DNA of 64,000 nucleotides from Pseudomonadota bacterium (GCA_023389105.1 JAEWEY010000004.1:558001-622000); one strand, 5' to 3'; positions 1-8,934 are shown, counted from the stretch's first letter. Translations and numbers: made by a program. Notes: a model not told the origin generated them from the letters alone.

Positions 1-394
1 CGATGTTCGGCGTTGCGCTCTCAGGGATCGCGCGACCGCTGAGCGCCGGGCCGGCCTTCCACGCGGTGAGCGCGACGAGCACTTCCGCTAGCAGCACGAT
101 GGCGATGATGATCCCGAATGGCAGGTTGCGCGTGAACCCGCTGCGTAGCTGCGCGAAGTCGATGTCGAGCATCATGACGACGAACAGGAACAGCACCGCG
201 ACCGCGCCGACGTATACGATCACCAGCAGCATCGCGATGAACTCGGCGCCCAGCAGCAGCATCAGGCCCGCGGCGTTGAAGAACGACACGATCAGCCACA
301 GCACGCTGTGCACAGGGTTGCGGGCAAAGATCACCAGCACCGCCGAAGCGATCGTGAGGATTGCGAACAACCAAAAGGCGAGGATTGAGATCAA
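1..394 (-). CDS. nuoJ: NADH-quinone oxidoreductase subunit J, 3' part missing
   Basis: Membrane subunit of respiratory complex I, part of the proton-pumping arm. The visible N-terminal 131 residues contain several hydrophobic helices and the family stretch AEFIAMLLVIVYVGAVAVLF at about residues 48-67. The gene runs off the left edge of the window. The start is read as TTG (392-394), giving a protein beginning ISILAFWLF; no ATG is available nearby and the upstream gene nuoI ends 24 bases before it. It is the last nuo gene visible; nuoK-N would be expected to follow outside the window. Identification is firm, the exact start less so. Confidence 0.93.
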   Translation of the reverse strand, partial: MISILAFWLFAILTIASAVLVIFARNPVHSVLWLIVSFFNAAGLMLLLGAEFIAMLLVIVYVGAVAVLFLFVVMMLDIDFAQLRSGFTRNLPFGIIIAIVLLAEVLVALTAWKAGPALSGRAIPESATPNI

Positions 395-418
395 GCGAGG
401 GACCCTGTTGCGGCGCGC

Positions 419-901
419 TTATCGGTAGGGCGCATCGGCGGCAAGGTTGGCGGCAATCGCCTGTTCCCACTTGTCGCCATTGGCCAGCAATTTCGCTTTG
501 TCGTAGAGCAGTTCCTCCCGCGTTTCGGTCGCGAATTCGAGGTTCGGCCCTTCGACGATTGCATCGACCGGGCAGGCCTCCTGGCACAGCCCGCAATAAA
601 TGCATTTCACCATGTCGATATCGTAGCGCGTGGTCCGGCGGCTGCCGTCTTCACGCGGTTCGGATTCGATGGTGATCGCCAGCGCGGGGCAGATCGCCTC
701 GCAGAGTTTGCAGGCGATGCAGCGTTCTTCGCCGTTCGGATAGCGGCGCAGTGCATGCTCCCCGCGAAAGCGCGGGCTCTGCGGCACCTTCTCGTACGGA
801 TAGTTGATCGTCGCCTTCGGCTTGAAGAAGTACTTCAGCGTCAGCGCGTGCGCCCGCAGGAATTCCCACAACGTAAAGGCCTTGAGGGTGCGCGCGATCA
901 T
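419..901 (-). CDS. nuoI: NADH-quinone oxidoreductase subunit I
   Basis: Peripheral-arm ferredoxin-like subunit of complex I that carries two [4Fe-4S] clusters on the route to the quinone site. The 160-residue protein has two complete CxxCxxCxxxCP motifs (Cys 61/64/67/71 and 100/103/106/110). The start MIARTLKAF is chosen because its ATG overlaps the nuoH stop as ATGA, as at most junctions of this operon; a further in-frame ATG 36 bases upstream lies inside nuoH and is less likely. Length and motifs are normal for the family. Confidence 0.97.
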   Translation of the reverse strand: MIARTLKAFTLWEFLRAHALTLKYFFKPKATINYPYEKVPQSPRFRGEHALRRYPNGEERCIACKLCEAICPALAITIESEPREDGSRRTTRYDIDMVKCIYCGLCQEACPVDAIVEGPNLEFATETREELLYDKAKLLANGDKWEQAIAANLAADAPYR

Positions 902-1956
902 AGCGGCGCGCCTCCGTAACGGGTCAGCATCAACCATCCAGACACGAGAATGACGAAGAGCAGCGACAGCGGCAGGAAGATCTTCCAGCCGAGCCGCATC
1001 AGCTGGTCGTAGCGGTACCGCGGCACGGTCGCCTTCACCCAGCTGAACACGAAGAAGAAGAACAGCATCTTGGCGAACAGCCAGATGATGCCCGGGATGA
1101 GGTACAGCGGCGCCCAGTTCACCGGCGGCAGCCAGCCACCCCAGAAAAGCACGGCGTTAAGCGCGCACATCAGGATGACGTTGCCGTACTCGCCGAGCCA
1201 GAAGAGCGCGAAGCTCATCGACGAATATTCGGTCTGGTGACCAGCCACGAGTTCGCTTTCCGCTTCGACCAGATCGAACGGCGTGCGGAACGTCTCCGCC
1301 ATCGAGCTGATCAGGAAGACGACCGCCATCGGGAACAGCAGAGGATTAAAGCCGAAGCCGTTGAGCAGGCCCCACAGCTTGTGGCCCTGCTGCGCCATCA
1401 CGATGCCGCTCATGTTGAACGTATTCGCGTAGAGCACGACGCAGATCAGGACGAAGCCGATCGACACCTCGTAGCTCACCATCTGCGCGGCCGCCCGAAG
1501 CGCCGAGAAGAACGGATATTTCGAGTTCGACGCCCATCCGGCGACGATCACGCCGTAAACGCCGAGCGAGCTTGCCGCGAGGATGTACAGAAGGCCGACG
1601 TTGATGTTCGCGAGCACCACGCCCGGAGCGAACGGCACGACGGCCCAGACGATCAGCGCGGTGGTGAACGTCACGATCGGCGCGATCAGGAACAGGCCCT
1701 TGTTCGCACTGGTCGGGATAATGGTTTCCTTGAGGAAAACCTTCAGCCCGTCGGCGAAGCTTTGCAGCAAGCCCCAGGGACCAACCACGTTCGGGCCGCG
1801 GCGGAGCGCCATGGCAGCCCAGATCTTGCGGTCGGCGTAAATGATCATCGCCACCGCCAGCATTAGCGGCAGGGCGATGACCAGAATGCCGATGATCGTG
1901 GCAAGGAACCACGCCCAATCGTAGTTCAGGCCCCAGTGCTGGAAGGTCTCAGTCAT
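898..1956 (-). CDS. nuoH: NADH-quinone oxidoreductase subunit H
   Basis: Membrane subunit of complex I that forms much of the quinone chamber at the junction of the two arms. The 352-residue protein is almost entirely hydrophobic helices and contains the family signatures RRGPNVVGPWGLLQ near residue 53 and the acidic loop FDLVEAESELVAGHQTEYS near 230. It overlaps nuoG upstream and nuoI downstream by four bases each, which suggests translational coupling. Nothing unusual was seen. Confidence 0.97.
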   Translation of the reverse strand: MTETFQHWGLNYDWAWFLATIIGILVIALPLMLAVAMIIYADRKIWAAMALRRGPNVVGPWGLLQSFADGLKVFLKETIIPTSANKGLFLIAPIVTFTTALIVWAVVPFAPGVVLANINVGLLYILAASSLGVYGVIVAGWASNSKYPFFSALRAAAQMVSYEVSIGFVLICVVLYANTFNMSGIVMAQQGHKLWGLLNGFGFNPLLFPMAVVFLISSMAETFRTPFDLVEAESELVAGHQTEYSSMSFALFWLGEYGNVILMCALNAVLFWGGWLPPVNWAPLYLIPGIIWLFAKMLFFFFVFSWVKATVPRYRYDQLMRLGWKIFLPLSLLFVILVSGWLMLTRYGGAPL

Positions 1957-3962
1957 TCAGCCGCTTCCTGGAACTGCACGCCGCGCACCAGCTCTTCCGA
2001 GCAGCGCTGCATGGTCGGGCTGTTGCGACAGATGGCGTTGGTCAGGAAGAAATCGCCGATCGGATAGCGGACCGCGCCTTCCGCCTTGGCGGCGAGCTTG
2101 GGCGGTGACCACGGCATGTCGATCAGGCCTTCCTGGCCAAGCTGCGGGTGCGTCGCGATCATCTGCCGACGGAGATCCGCGAAGCTGTCGAAGGGCAGCT
2201 TGTTGCCGGCAAGCTCGCTCACTGCACGCAGGATCGTCCAGTCCTCGCGAGCCTCGCCCGGCGGGAAGGCCGCCTTCTCGCCGCGCTGCACCCGGCCTTC
2301 GGTGTTGACGTAGGTGCCGTGCTTTTCGGCATAGGTCGCGCCGGGCAGCACGAGGTCCGCCTGCCGCGCGCCCGCGTCGCCGTGGTGGCCGATGTAGACC
2401 TTGAACGCGCCCTTGAAGCGATCCGCGGCAACCTCATCGGCGCCGAGCAACAGGACCAGTTCCGGCTTGGCCGCTTCGAGATCGGCGATGCCGCCCTTTT
2501 GAGCATAGCCGAGAATAATGCCAGCCATGCGAGAGGCCGCAGTGTGGACGACGTTGAAGCCGTTCCAGCCATCGCGAACAAGGTTCAGCGAACCGACTAG
2601 CGCGAGCGCGGCGCCGAAAGCACCTCCTGCGAGCGCACCGGGACCAACGACTACCGCCGGACGCTCGGCCTTTGCGAACGCGTCCTGCACCTCCTTCGGC
2701 AGCTTGCCGAGCAGCTTCAGATCGTCGCCAAGCCAATCGACCTTCATGCCGAGATCGAACTGCGGACCGATCGCGAACACGCGGCCGCCCTTGCGCGCAA
2801 CCTTGCGGATACGCGTGGCGATCAGCGGCGCTTCCCAGCGGATGTTAGATCCGACCAACAGAATGACGTCAGCGCTCTCGATGCCCGCGATCGTCGAGTT
2901 GAACGCCACCGCGCCTAGCGAGCTGGTATCGTAATCGAGACCGGTCTGGCGCCCCTCGAGGAGTGTCGACCCCTGCCCTGCCAGCAATACCTTCGCGGCA
3001 TACATGGTTTCGGCATCAACTAGATCGCCGGCGACCGCCGCGACCTTGCTTCCCGCCTTCTTCAGACGACCAGCGAAAAGCTCGAGCGCTTCAGTCCAGC
3101 TGGCCTGGCGCAGCTTCCCGCCTTCGCGCACCCAAGGACGGTCGAGGCGGTTACGGACGAGCGCGTCGACGTGGTGGCGCGTCTTGTCGCTAATCCACTC
3201 CTCGTTCACGTCCTCGTTGATCCGCGGCAGGATGCGCATCACCTGACGCTGACGAACATCGAGGCGGATGTTGGAGCCCACGGCGTCCATCACGTCGATG
3301 CCCGGAACCTTTTTCAGTTCCCACGGCCGCGTCTCGAAGCTTTGCGGCTTCTGCAGCAGCGCGCCGACCGGGCAGACGTCCGCCAGATTGCCCGCGAGCT
3401 CGCCACCCACGGCATTCTCCAGGTACGAAGTGATCTGGCTGTCCTCACCGCGGTACAGCATGCCGATCTCGTCGACGCCCGCGACTTCTTCCGAGAAGCG
3501 AATGCAGCGCGTGCACTGGATGCAGCGGGTCATCGAGGTCTTGATGACCGGGCCCATATACTTGTCGTCGATCGCCCGCTTGTTCTCTTCGAACCGCGAG
3601 CCGCTGCGGCCATAGGCCATCGCCTGGTCCTGCAGGTCGCACTCGCCGCCCTGGTCGCAGATCGGGCAATCGAGCGGGTGATTGATGAGCAGGAACTCCA
3701 TCACCCCTTCGCGCGCCTTCTTGACCATCGCGGTGTCGGTGCGGATCGTCTGGCCGTCGGCGGCCGGCAGCGCGCAGCTCGCCTGCGGCTTAGGTGGTCC
3801 CGGCGCCACTTCGACCAGGCACATGCGGCAGTTGCCAGCGATGCTCAGCCGCTCGTGGTAACAGAAACGCGGGATCTCCTTGCCCGCAAGCTCGCAGGCC
3901 TGGAGCACGGTCGCACCCTGCGGGACTTCCAGCTCGACGCCGTCGACGGTGACCTTAGGCAT
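1953..3962 (-). CDS. nuoG: NADH-quinone oxidoreductase subunit G
   Basis: Largest peripheral-arm subunit of complex I, carrying iron-sulfur clusters between NuoF/E and NuoI. In the 669 residues the N-terminal 2Fe-2S ferredoxin domain is visible (CYHERLSIAGNCRMC), followed by the His/Cys cluster region with CPICDQGGEC and the 4Fe-4S motif CIQCTRCIRF, then a molybdopterin-oxidoreductase-like domain that is catalytically inactive in this family. The start overlaps the preceding micro-gene by 8 bases. The length is in the usual alphaproteobacterial range. Confidence 0.97.
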   Translation of the reverse strand: MPKVTVDGVELEVPQGATVLQACELAGKEIPRFCYHERLSIAGNCRMCLVEVAPGPPKPQASCALPAADGQTIRTDTAMVKKAREGVMEFLLINHPLDCPICDQGGECDLQDQAMAYGRSGSRFEENKRAIDDKYMGPVIKTSMTRCIQCTRCIRFSEEVAGVDEIGMLYRGEDSQITSYLENAVGGELAGNLADVCPVGALLQKPQSFETRPWELKKVPGIDVMDAVGSNIRLDVRQRQVMRILPRINEDVNEEWISDKTRHHVDALVRNRLDRPWVREGGKLRQASWTEALELFAGRLKKAGSKVAAVAGDLVDAETMYAAKVLLAGQGSTLLEGRQTGLDYDTSSLGAVAFNSTIAGIESADVILLVGSNIRWEAPLIATRIRKVARKGGRVFAIGPQFDLGMKVDWLGDDLKLLGKLPKEVQDAFAKAERPAVVVGPGALAGGAFGAALALVGSLNLVRDGWNGFNVVHTAASRMAGIILGYAQKGGIADLEAAKPELVLLLGADEVAADRFKGAFKVYIGHHGDAGARQADLVLPGATYAEKHGTYVNTEGRVQRGEKAAFPPGEAREDWTILRAVSELAGNKLPFDSFADLRRQMIATHPQLGQEGLIDMPWSPPKLAAKAEGAVRYPIGDFFLTNAICRNSPTMQRCSEELVRGVQFQEAAE

Positions 3963-4089
3963 CGTCGGTATCCTTCGTTTCGCGCCGCGTCTCGATATGC
4001 GTCACCCGCGGCCCGCCGCTGCGCGCCGCGAGAACGGCGATCAACGCGAGCACGATCACGACGACGATGATGAGGGTCTGCGTGCTCAT
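3955..4089 (-). CDS. small single-pass membrane protein in the nuo operon (44 aa)
   Basis: Unrecognised micro-gene between nuoF and nuoG. The protein begins MSTQTLIIVVVIVLALIAVL, so one transmembrane helix covers about residues 6-22, followed by a polar, charged tail ending KDTDDA. Its ATG overlaps the nuoF stop as ATGA, and its TAA lies 8 bases inside nuoG, so it is placed as a translationally coupled member of the operon. Role unknown; possibilities are a complex I accessory or assembly peptide, or only a coupling ORF for nuoG. It is not one of the 14 core subunits. The call rests on position, overlap pattern and a clear hydrophobic segment. Confidence 0.7.
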   Translation of the reverse strand: MSTQTLIIVVVIVLALIAVLAARSGGPRVTHIETRRETKDTDDA

Positions 4090-5396
4090 TCTGCAGCCTC
4101 CAGCATGCGGCGGCCGGAATGTTCGGCGATGCGGCGCTCGAGCTCCGGGCGGAAATGGCGGATCAGGCCCTGGATCGGCCATGCCGCCGCGTCGCCCAGC
4201 GCGCAGATGGTGTGGCCTTCGACCTGCTTGGTGACGTCGTAGAGCTTGTCGATCTCGCCGACGTCGGCGTCGCCTTCGCGCAGGCGCTCCATCATGCGCC
4301 ACATCCAGCCAGTGCCTTCGCGGCACGGCGTGCACTGGCCGCAGCTCTCGTGCTTGTAGAAATAGCTGATGCGGCTGATCGCGCGGACGACGTCGGTCGA
4401 CTTGTCCATGACGATGACCGCCGCAGTGCCAAGACCGGAGCCGAGCGCCTTAAGCCCGTCGAAGTCCATCGGCGCGTCCATGATCTCGGCAGCCGGGACC
4501 AGCGGCACCGACGATCCGCCCGGGATTACCGCCAGCAGATTGTCCCAGCCGCCACGGATGCCGCCGCCGTGGCGGTCGATCAGCTCGCGGAAGCTGATGC
4601 TCATCGATTCCTCGACGGTGCAGGGCGTGTTGATGTGGCCCGACAGCTGAAACAGCTTGGTGCCTTCGTTCTTCTCGCGCCCGATGCTGGCAAACCATTC
4701 CGGCGAGCGGCGGAGGATCGTCGGGACGACGGCGATGCTCTCGACGTTATTGACCGTGGTCGGGCAGCCGTAGAGGCCCGCGCCGGCCGGGAACGGCGGC
4801 TTCAACCGCGGATTCCCGCGCTTGCCCTCGAGGCTTTCCAGCATCGCGGTCTCTTCGCCGCAGATGTAGGCGCCCGCGCCGCGATGGACGAACAGGTCGA
4901 AGTCGTAGCCGGTGCCCGCGGCATTCTTGCCAAGCAGGCCAGCTTCATACGCCTCGGCAACCGCGCGCTCTAACACGCGCGATTCCTGGATGAATTCTCC
5001 GCGGATGTAGATGTAGGCCGCCCGCGCCCGCATCGCGAAGCTGGCGATCAGCGCACCTTCGATCAGCTTATGCGGATCGTGCCGGATGATCTCGCGGTCC
5101 TTGCAGCTGCCCGGCTCGGACTCGTCGGCATTGATAACCAGGAAGTTCGGCTTACCCGGCTTGGGCTCCTTGGGCATGAAGCTCCACTTCATGCCGGTCG
5201 GGAAGCCCGCGCCGCCGCGACCACGCAGGCCGGACGCCTTGATCTTCTCGATGATCGTTTCTTCGCCGAGCGCGAACAGGCCCTTGGTATTGTCCCAGTC
5301 GCCGCGCGCCTGCGCCGCCTTCAGCCACGGCTCCTGGAAGCCGTAGAGGTTGGTGAAGATGCGGTCCTTGTCCGCCAGTGGTCCCGTATAGCCCAT
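4086..5396 (-). CDS. nuoF: NADH-quinone oxidoreductase subunit F
   Basis: NADH-binding, FMN-containing subunit of the complex I peripheral arm, where NADH is oxidised. The 436 residues include the glycine-rich nucleotide/FMN region SGLRGRGGAGFPTG near residue 55, the ICGEETAMLESLEGKRG stretch, and the 4Fe-4S ligands in SCGQCTPCREG. The start shares bases with the stop of the upstream micro-gene (ATGA), and the gene ends overlapping a second micro-gene in the same way. Length and motifs are typical. Confidence 0.97.
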   Translation of the reverse strand: MGYTGPLADKDRIFTNLYGFQEPWLKAAQARGDWDNTKGLFALGEETIIEKIKASGLRGRGGAGFPTGMKWSFMPKEPKPGKPNFLVINADESEPGSCKDREIIRHDPHKLIEGALIASFAMRARAAYIYIRGEFIQESRVLERAVAEAYEAGLLGKNAAGTGYDFDLFVHRGAGAYICGEETAMLESLEGKRGNPRLKPPFPAGAGLYGCPTTVNNVESIAVVPTILRRSPEWFASIGREKNEGTKLFQLSGHINTPCTVEESMSISFRELIDRHGGGIRGGWDNLLAVIPGGSSVPLVPAAEIMDAPMDFDGLKALGSGLGTAAVIVMDKSTDVVRAISRISYFYKHESCGQCTPCREGTGWMWRMMERLREGDADVGEIDKLYDVTKQVEGHTICALGDAAAWPIQGLIRHFRPELERRIAEHSGRRMLEAAE

Positions 5397-5542
5397 CAGC
5401 GGATCCGCTTCTGACCGAACTTATTTTGCGCGAACATCACGATCCCGACGCCAAGCGCGAGGATGATTGCGAGCTTCACGATCTTCAGCACGATGCCGAT
5501 CAGCAGGATGCCGATGATGACGGCGATGATCAGCCCGATCAT
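5396..5542 (-). CDS. small hydrophobic protein in the nuo operon (48 aa)
   Basis: Unrecognised micro-gene between nuoE and nuoF. The protein starts MIGLIIAVIIGILLIGIVLK and is nearly all Ile, Leu, Val and Gly up to residue 38, probably one long or two short membrane helices, then a basic tail ending GQKRIR. Its ATG overlaps the nuoE stop (ATGA) and its TGA overlaps the nuoF ATG, so it sits neatly in the reading chain of the operon. Function unknown. It may be an accessory membrane peptide for complex I, or mainly a coupling ORF. It does not resemble the first nuo micro-gene beyond being a hydrophobic peptide. Confidence 0.68.
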   Translation of the reverse strand: MIGLIIAVIIGILLIGIVLKIVKLAIILALGVGIVMFAQNKFGQKRIR

Positions 5543-6231
5543 TGCGCGCCCTCCCCGGCGGTCGCCGTCCATTGCGGGCGATAGTCGTAATTGCGCTCGG
5601 CCATCTTCTTCAGCGTCGTCGGGCCGCCTTCGGGGCAACTGGTCTGGCGATCAACCTGCGGGCCCGGCTTGGGCGTCTTGCCCGCGGCCAGCGCGTCGAG
5701 GATCGCGCCCATGCTTTCCTCGGTCAAGTCCTCATAATTGTCGTCATTGATCTGGACCATCGGCGCGTTGGCGCAGGCGCCCAGGCACTCGACCTCGGTC
5801 AGCGTGAACAAGCCATCCTTGGTCGTCTTGCCCTTCTTCAGTCCGCGCTTGGCGCAGGCGGTGAAGACGTCGTCCGAGCCGCGGAGCATGCACGGCGTCG
5901 TTCCGCACACCTGGACATGGAAGCGGCCGACCGGATGCATGTTGAACATCGTGTAGAAGGTCGCGACCTCCAGCACGTGGACGTACGGCATGCCGAGCTC
6001 GCGGCCGACGAACTCCATCACCGGGATCGGCAGCCAGCCCTGCGTATTCGTCTCCGCGCCAACCTGCCGCTGCGCAAGGTCGAGCAACGGGATCACCGCC
6101 GATTGCTGCCGTCCCGCCGGATAGCGCGCGATCAGCGTCTTTGCGGTCTTCGCGTTGGCATCGGTCCACGCAAAGCCTTCCCAGCGCGCACGCTCTTCCG
6201 CGTCGTCAATAAAGGAGCCCTGCCCGGCCAT
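5539..6231 (-). CDS. nuoE: NADH-quinone oxidoreductase subunit E
   Basis: Thioredoxin-fold 2Fe-2S subunit that partners NuoF at the tip of complex I. In the 230 residues, the four cluster cysteines lie in the CGTTPC and CLGAC motifs in the second half. The C-terminal 40 or so residues (RQTSCPEGGPTTLKKMAERN onward) form a polar tail of the kind found in many alphaproteobacterial NuoE proteins. The start is one base inside the nuoD stop (TGATG). Confidence 0.96.
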   Translation of the reverse strand: MAGQGSFIDDAEERARWEGFAWTDANAKTAKTLIARYPAGRQQSAVIPLLDLAQRQVGAETNTQGWLPIPVMEFVGRELGMPYVHVLEVATFYTMFNMHPVGRFHVQVCGTTPCMLRGSDDVFTACAKRGLKKGKTTKDGLFTLTEVECLGACANAPMVQINDDNYEDLTEESMGAILDALAAGKTPKPGPQVDRQTSCPEGGPTTLKKMAERNYDYRPQWTATAGEGAQ

Positions 6232-7505
6232 CAGCGATCAACCTCCCCGAACACGACGTCGATCGCGGACAGGACCGCGGTCGTGTCGGCCAGCATGTGG
6301 CCCTTCATCATGAAATCCATCGCCTGCAGGTGCGAGAAGCCGGTCGGGCGGATCTTGCAGCGGTAGGGTTTGTTCGTGCCATCCGCGACCAGATAGACGC
6401 CGAACTCGCCCTTCGGACTCTCGGTTGCCACATACACTTCGCCGGCGGGGACGTGATAGCCCTCGGTGTATAGCTTGAAGTGGTGGATTAGCGCTTCCAT
6501 CGACGTCTTCATCGACGCGCGGCTGGGCGGGAAGACCTTGCTGTCGGCGCCGATCGGACCGGCCGGCATCTGCTGCAGGCACTGGCGCGCGATCTTGAAG
6601 CTCTGCCGGACCTCTTCGACGCGAACCATGAAGCGGTCGTAGCAATCGCCGTTGGTGCCGACCGGAATCTCGAAATCCATCTTGTCATAGACTTCGTACG
6701 GCTGGCTGCGGCGGATGTCCCAAGGGATACCCGCGGCACGGATCATCGGGCCTGAGAAACCCCAGGCTATCGCGTCTTCGCGGCTGACCACGCCGATGTC
6801 GACATTGCGCTGCTTGAAGATGCGATTGTCGGCCACAAGGCTGATCGCATCTTCGTACAATTTCAAGCGGTTATCGAGGAACTCTCCGATCTTGTCGAGG
6901 ACTGCGGGCGGAATGTCCTCGCGCACGCCACCGACGCGGAAGTAGTTCGCATGCATGCGCGCGCCGGACACATGCTCGTAGATCTGCATGATGTCTTCGC
7001 GCAGTTCGAACAGCCACAGGTTCGGCGTCATCGCGCCGACGTCCATGATGTGGCTGCCAAGGTTGAGCATGTGGTTGGAGATGCGGGTGATCTCCGCCAT
7101 CAGCACGCGAATGTACTGGGCGCGGATCGGGATCTCGAGGCCGAGCAGCTTCTCTGCCGCAAGCACGAAGCTGTGCTCCATGCACATGGGCGAGCAGTAA
7201 TCGAGCCGGTCAAAGTACGGCAGCGCCTGGGCGTAGGTCTTGTATTCGATCAGCTTCTCGGTGCCGCGATGGAGCAAGCCGACATGAGGGTCGACGCGCT
7301 CGACGATCTCGCCGTCCAGCTCCATGATCAGGCGAAGAACGCCGTGCGCCGCCGGATGCTGTGGGCCGAAGTTGATCGTGTAATTGCTGATCGTCTCGTC
7401 GCCGGGGTCGCGCGGATGGCCAAGTTCGGCGCCCTCGCCGCCAGCGCCCACATCGACTTCCACCCGCCGCTTGCCTGGGCGCAGATCGTCCCGGACGTCG
7501 GTCAT
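6231..7505 (-). CDS. nuoD: NADH-quinone oxidoreductase subunit D
   Basis: 49-kDa-type subunit that lines the quinone-binding cavity of complex I together with NuoB. The body carries the family stretches NFGPQHPAAHGVLRL and DPHVGLLHRGTEKL near the N-terminus and ends with the family-typical DVVFGEVDR. The first 38 or so residues before ISNYTINFGPQHP are a charged extension; an internal start is possible, but the upstream ATG overlaps nuoC by four bases as elsewhere in the operon. Total length 424 residues. Confidence 0.96.
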   Translation of the reverse strand: MTDVRDDLRPGKRRVEVDVGAGGEGAELGHPRDPGDETISNYTINFGPQHPAAHGVLRLIMELDGEIVERVDPHVGLLHRGTEKLIEYKTYAQALPYFDRLDYCSPMCMEHSFVLAAEKLLGLEIPIRAQYIRVLMAEITRISNHMLNLGSHIMDVGAMTPNLWLFELREDIMQIYEHVSGARMHANYFRVGGVREDIPPAVLDKIGEFLDNRLKLYEDAISLVADNRIFKQRNVDIGVVSREDAIAWGFSGPMIRAAGIPWDIRRSQPYEVYDKMDFEIPVGTNGDCYDRFMVRVEEVRQSFKIARQCLQQMPAGPIGADSKVFPPSRASMKTSMEALIHHFKLYTEGYHVPAGEVYVATESPKGEFGVYLVADGTNKPYRCKIRPTGFSHLQAMDFMMKGHMLADTTAVLSAIDVVFGEVDR

Positions 7506-8353
7506 GCGTCACCCTTCGGCTTGCGCGGCTTGGCCGGCGACTTCTTCGGCGCGGTTGGGCCGGGCTTGCTGACTTCCTTCGTCGCCTTCGCCTTGGCCGG
7601 CTTCCGCGCTTCGGCGTCGGCTTCCTTCGCGCCGGCCCGCGAGCGCTCTTCATTGTCCATGGCGTAAGGCTTTTCACGCGCCTCGGGCTTCACGGTCGTT
7701 TTCACGTTCGTGGGCTGCGTTTTGGTTGGCGCGGGTGCGGGCGTCGGCGCACCGGCCTGCTCAGGCTGGGCCTTCTCATCGCCCGGCAGGCGATATTCCG
7801 GGCCTTCCCACGGCATCAGGAAATCGAAGCTGCGGAAGTCCTGCGGCAACGACACCGGCTCATAAACGACCCGCTTTTCCGCTTCGGAGTAGCGAAGCTC
7901 GACGTGGCCCGTCAGCGGAAAGTCCTTGCGCTGCGGATAGCCCTCGAAGCCATAGTCGGTGAGGATACGGCGAAGATCGTCATTGCCGGTGAACGCGACG
8001 CCATACATGTCGAAGACTTCACGCTCGAGCCAGCCGGCGACCGGCCACAGCCCGGTCACGCTCGGCACGGGCGTTTGCTCATCGGTGCTGACGTGCACAC
8101 GAACGCGATGGTTCTTCGTCAGCGATAGAAGACAGTAGACGACCTCGAAGCGCTCGACGCGATCCGGAAAATCGACGCCAGCAATCTCCATCAGCTGCTG
8201 ATATTGATGCGTATCGCGCAGCGCCGTCATCACCGAGATCAGATCCTCGCGAGCGACGTCGAACGCCGTTTCAATGCCCTCGCGCGGTGTCGCCTTGGCA
8301 AGCTTGCCAAGCGACGGCGGCGCGTCGGCGTAACGAGGCGCAGACGAGGCCAT
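7502..8353 (-). CDS. nuoC: NADH-quinone oxidoreductase subunit C with long basic tail
   Basis: 30-kDa-type subunit of the complex I peripheral arm. Residues 30-190 match the family, with the signature REVFDMYGVAFTGNDDLRRI and the end motif FDFLMPWEGPEYRLPGDEK. Bacterial NuoC usually stops soon after this point, but here about 93 further residues follow, rich in Ala, Lys, Pro, Thr and Glu (for example KPAKAKATKEVSKPGPTAPK). The tail looks disordered and histone-H1-like. It is in frame and ends four bases inside nuoD, so it is not an obvious frameshift product. Confidence 0.95.
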   Translation of the reverse strand: MASSAPRYADAPPSLGKLAKATPREGIETAFDVAREDLISVMTALRDTHQYQQLMEIAGVDFPDRVERFEVVYCLLSLTKNHRVRVHVSTDEQTPVPSVTGLWPVAGWLEREVFDMYGVAFTGNDDLRRILTDYGFEGYPQRKDFPLTGHVELRYSEAEKRVVYEPVSLPQDFRSFDFLMPWEGPEYRLPGDEKAQPEQAGAPTPAPAPTKTQPTNVKTTVKPEAREKPYAMDNEERSRAGAKEADAEARKPAKAKATKEVSKPGPTAPKKSPAKPRKPKGDA

Positions 8354-8934
8354 TAGCGCGTGATTGTCCCTTCACGGCGAATCTTCCGCTGAAGCTGAAG
8401 GATGCCGTAGAGCAGCGCCTCGGCCGTCGGCGGACAACCCGGCACGTAAATATCAACCGGGACGATGCGGTCGCAGCCGCGCACCACCGAGTAGCTGTAA
8501 TGGTAATAGCCGCCGCCATTGGCGCAACTGCCCATGGAGATGACATAGCGCGGCTCGCTCATCTGGTCGTAGACCCGCCGCAGCGCCGGCGCCATCTTGT
8601 TGCAGAGCGTGCCAGCGACGATCATCACGTCCGACTGGCGCGGACTCGCGCGCGGCGCGACGCCAAACCTTTCAAGGTCATAGCGCGGCATATTCACATG
8701 GATCATCTCGACCGCGCAGCAGGCAAGGCCGAAGGTCATCCACCACAGCGACCCAGTACGCGCCCAGGTGAACAGGTCTTCGGTTGTCGTGACCATGAAG
8801 CCCTTTTCGTTCAGCGACTGCTGGACCTCGAGAAGCTTGGCCTGATCGACTTCGCCGGGGACGAGTCCGGCGATCCGCGCCAGTTCTTCCTCGGACGGCA
8901 TGCGGTCTTCGCCGGGACGAAGCATCACTCCCAT
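8353..8934 (-). CDS. nuoB: NADH-quinone oxidoreductase subunit B
   Basis: Carries cluster N2, the [4Fe-4S] centre that passes electrons to quinone. The four ligands are visible in the 193-residue protein: the adjacent Cys 72 and 73 in LACCAVEM, Cys 137 in GSCANGGG and Cys 167 in VPGCPP. The start at 8934 is preferred because GGGAG lies 7 bases upstream; it overlaps nuoA by 10 bases. An alternative ATG at 8925 forms TGATG with the nuoA stop and would remove three residues. Confidence 0.96.
   Translation of the reverse strand: MGVMLRPGEDRMPSEEELARIAGLVPGEVDQAKLLEVQQSLNEKGFMVTTTEDLFTWARTGSLWWMTFGLACCAVEMIHVNMPRYDLERFGVAPRASPRQSDVMIVAGTLCNKMAPALRRVYDQMSEPRYVISMGSCANGGGYYHYSYSVVRGCDRIVPVDIYVPGCPPTAEALLYGILQLQRKIRREGTITR

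Noticed and set aside
3171..4070. 299-codon plus-strand open frame antisense to nuoG
   Set aside because: Shadow of nuoG; composition typical of antisense frames and no start signal.
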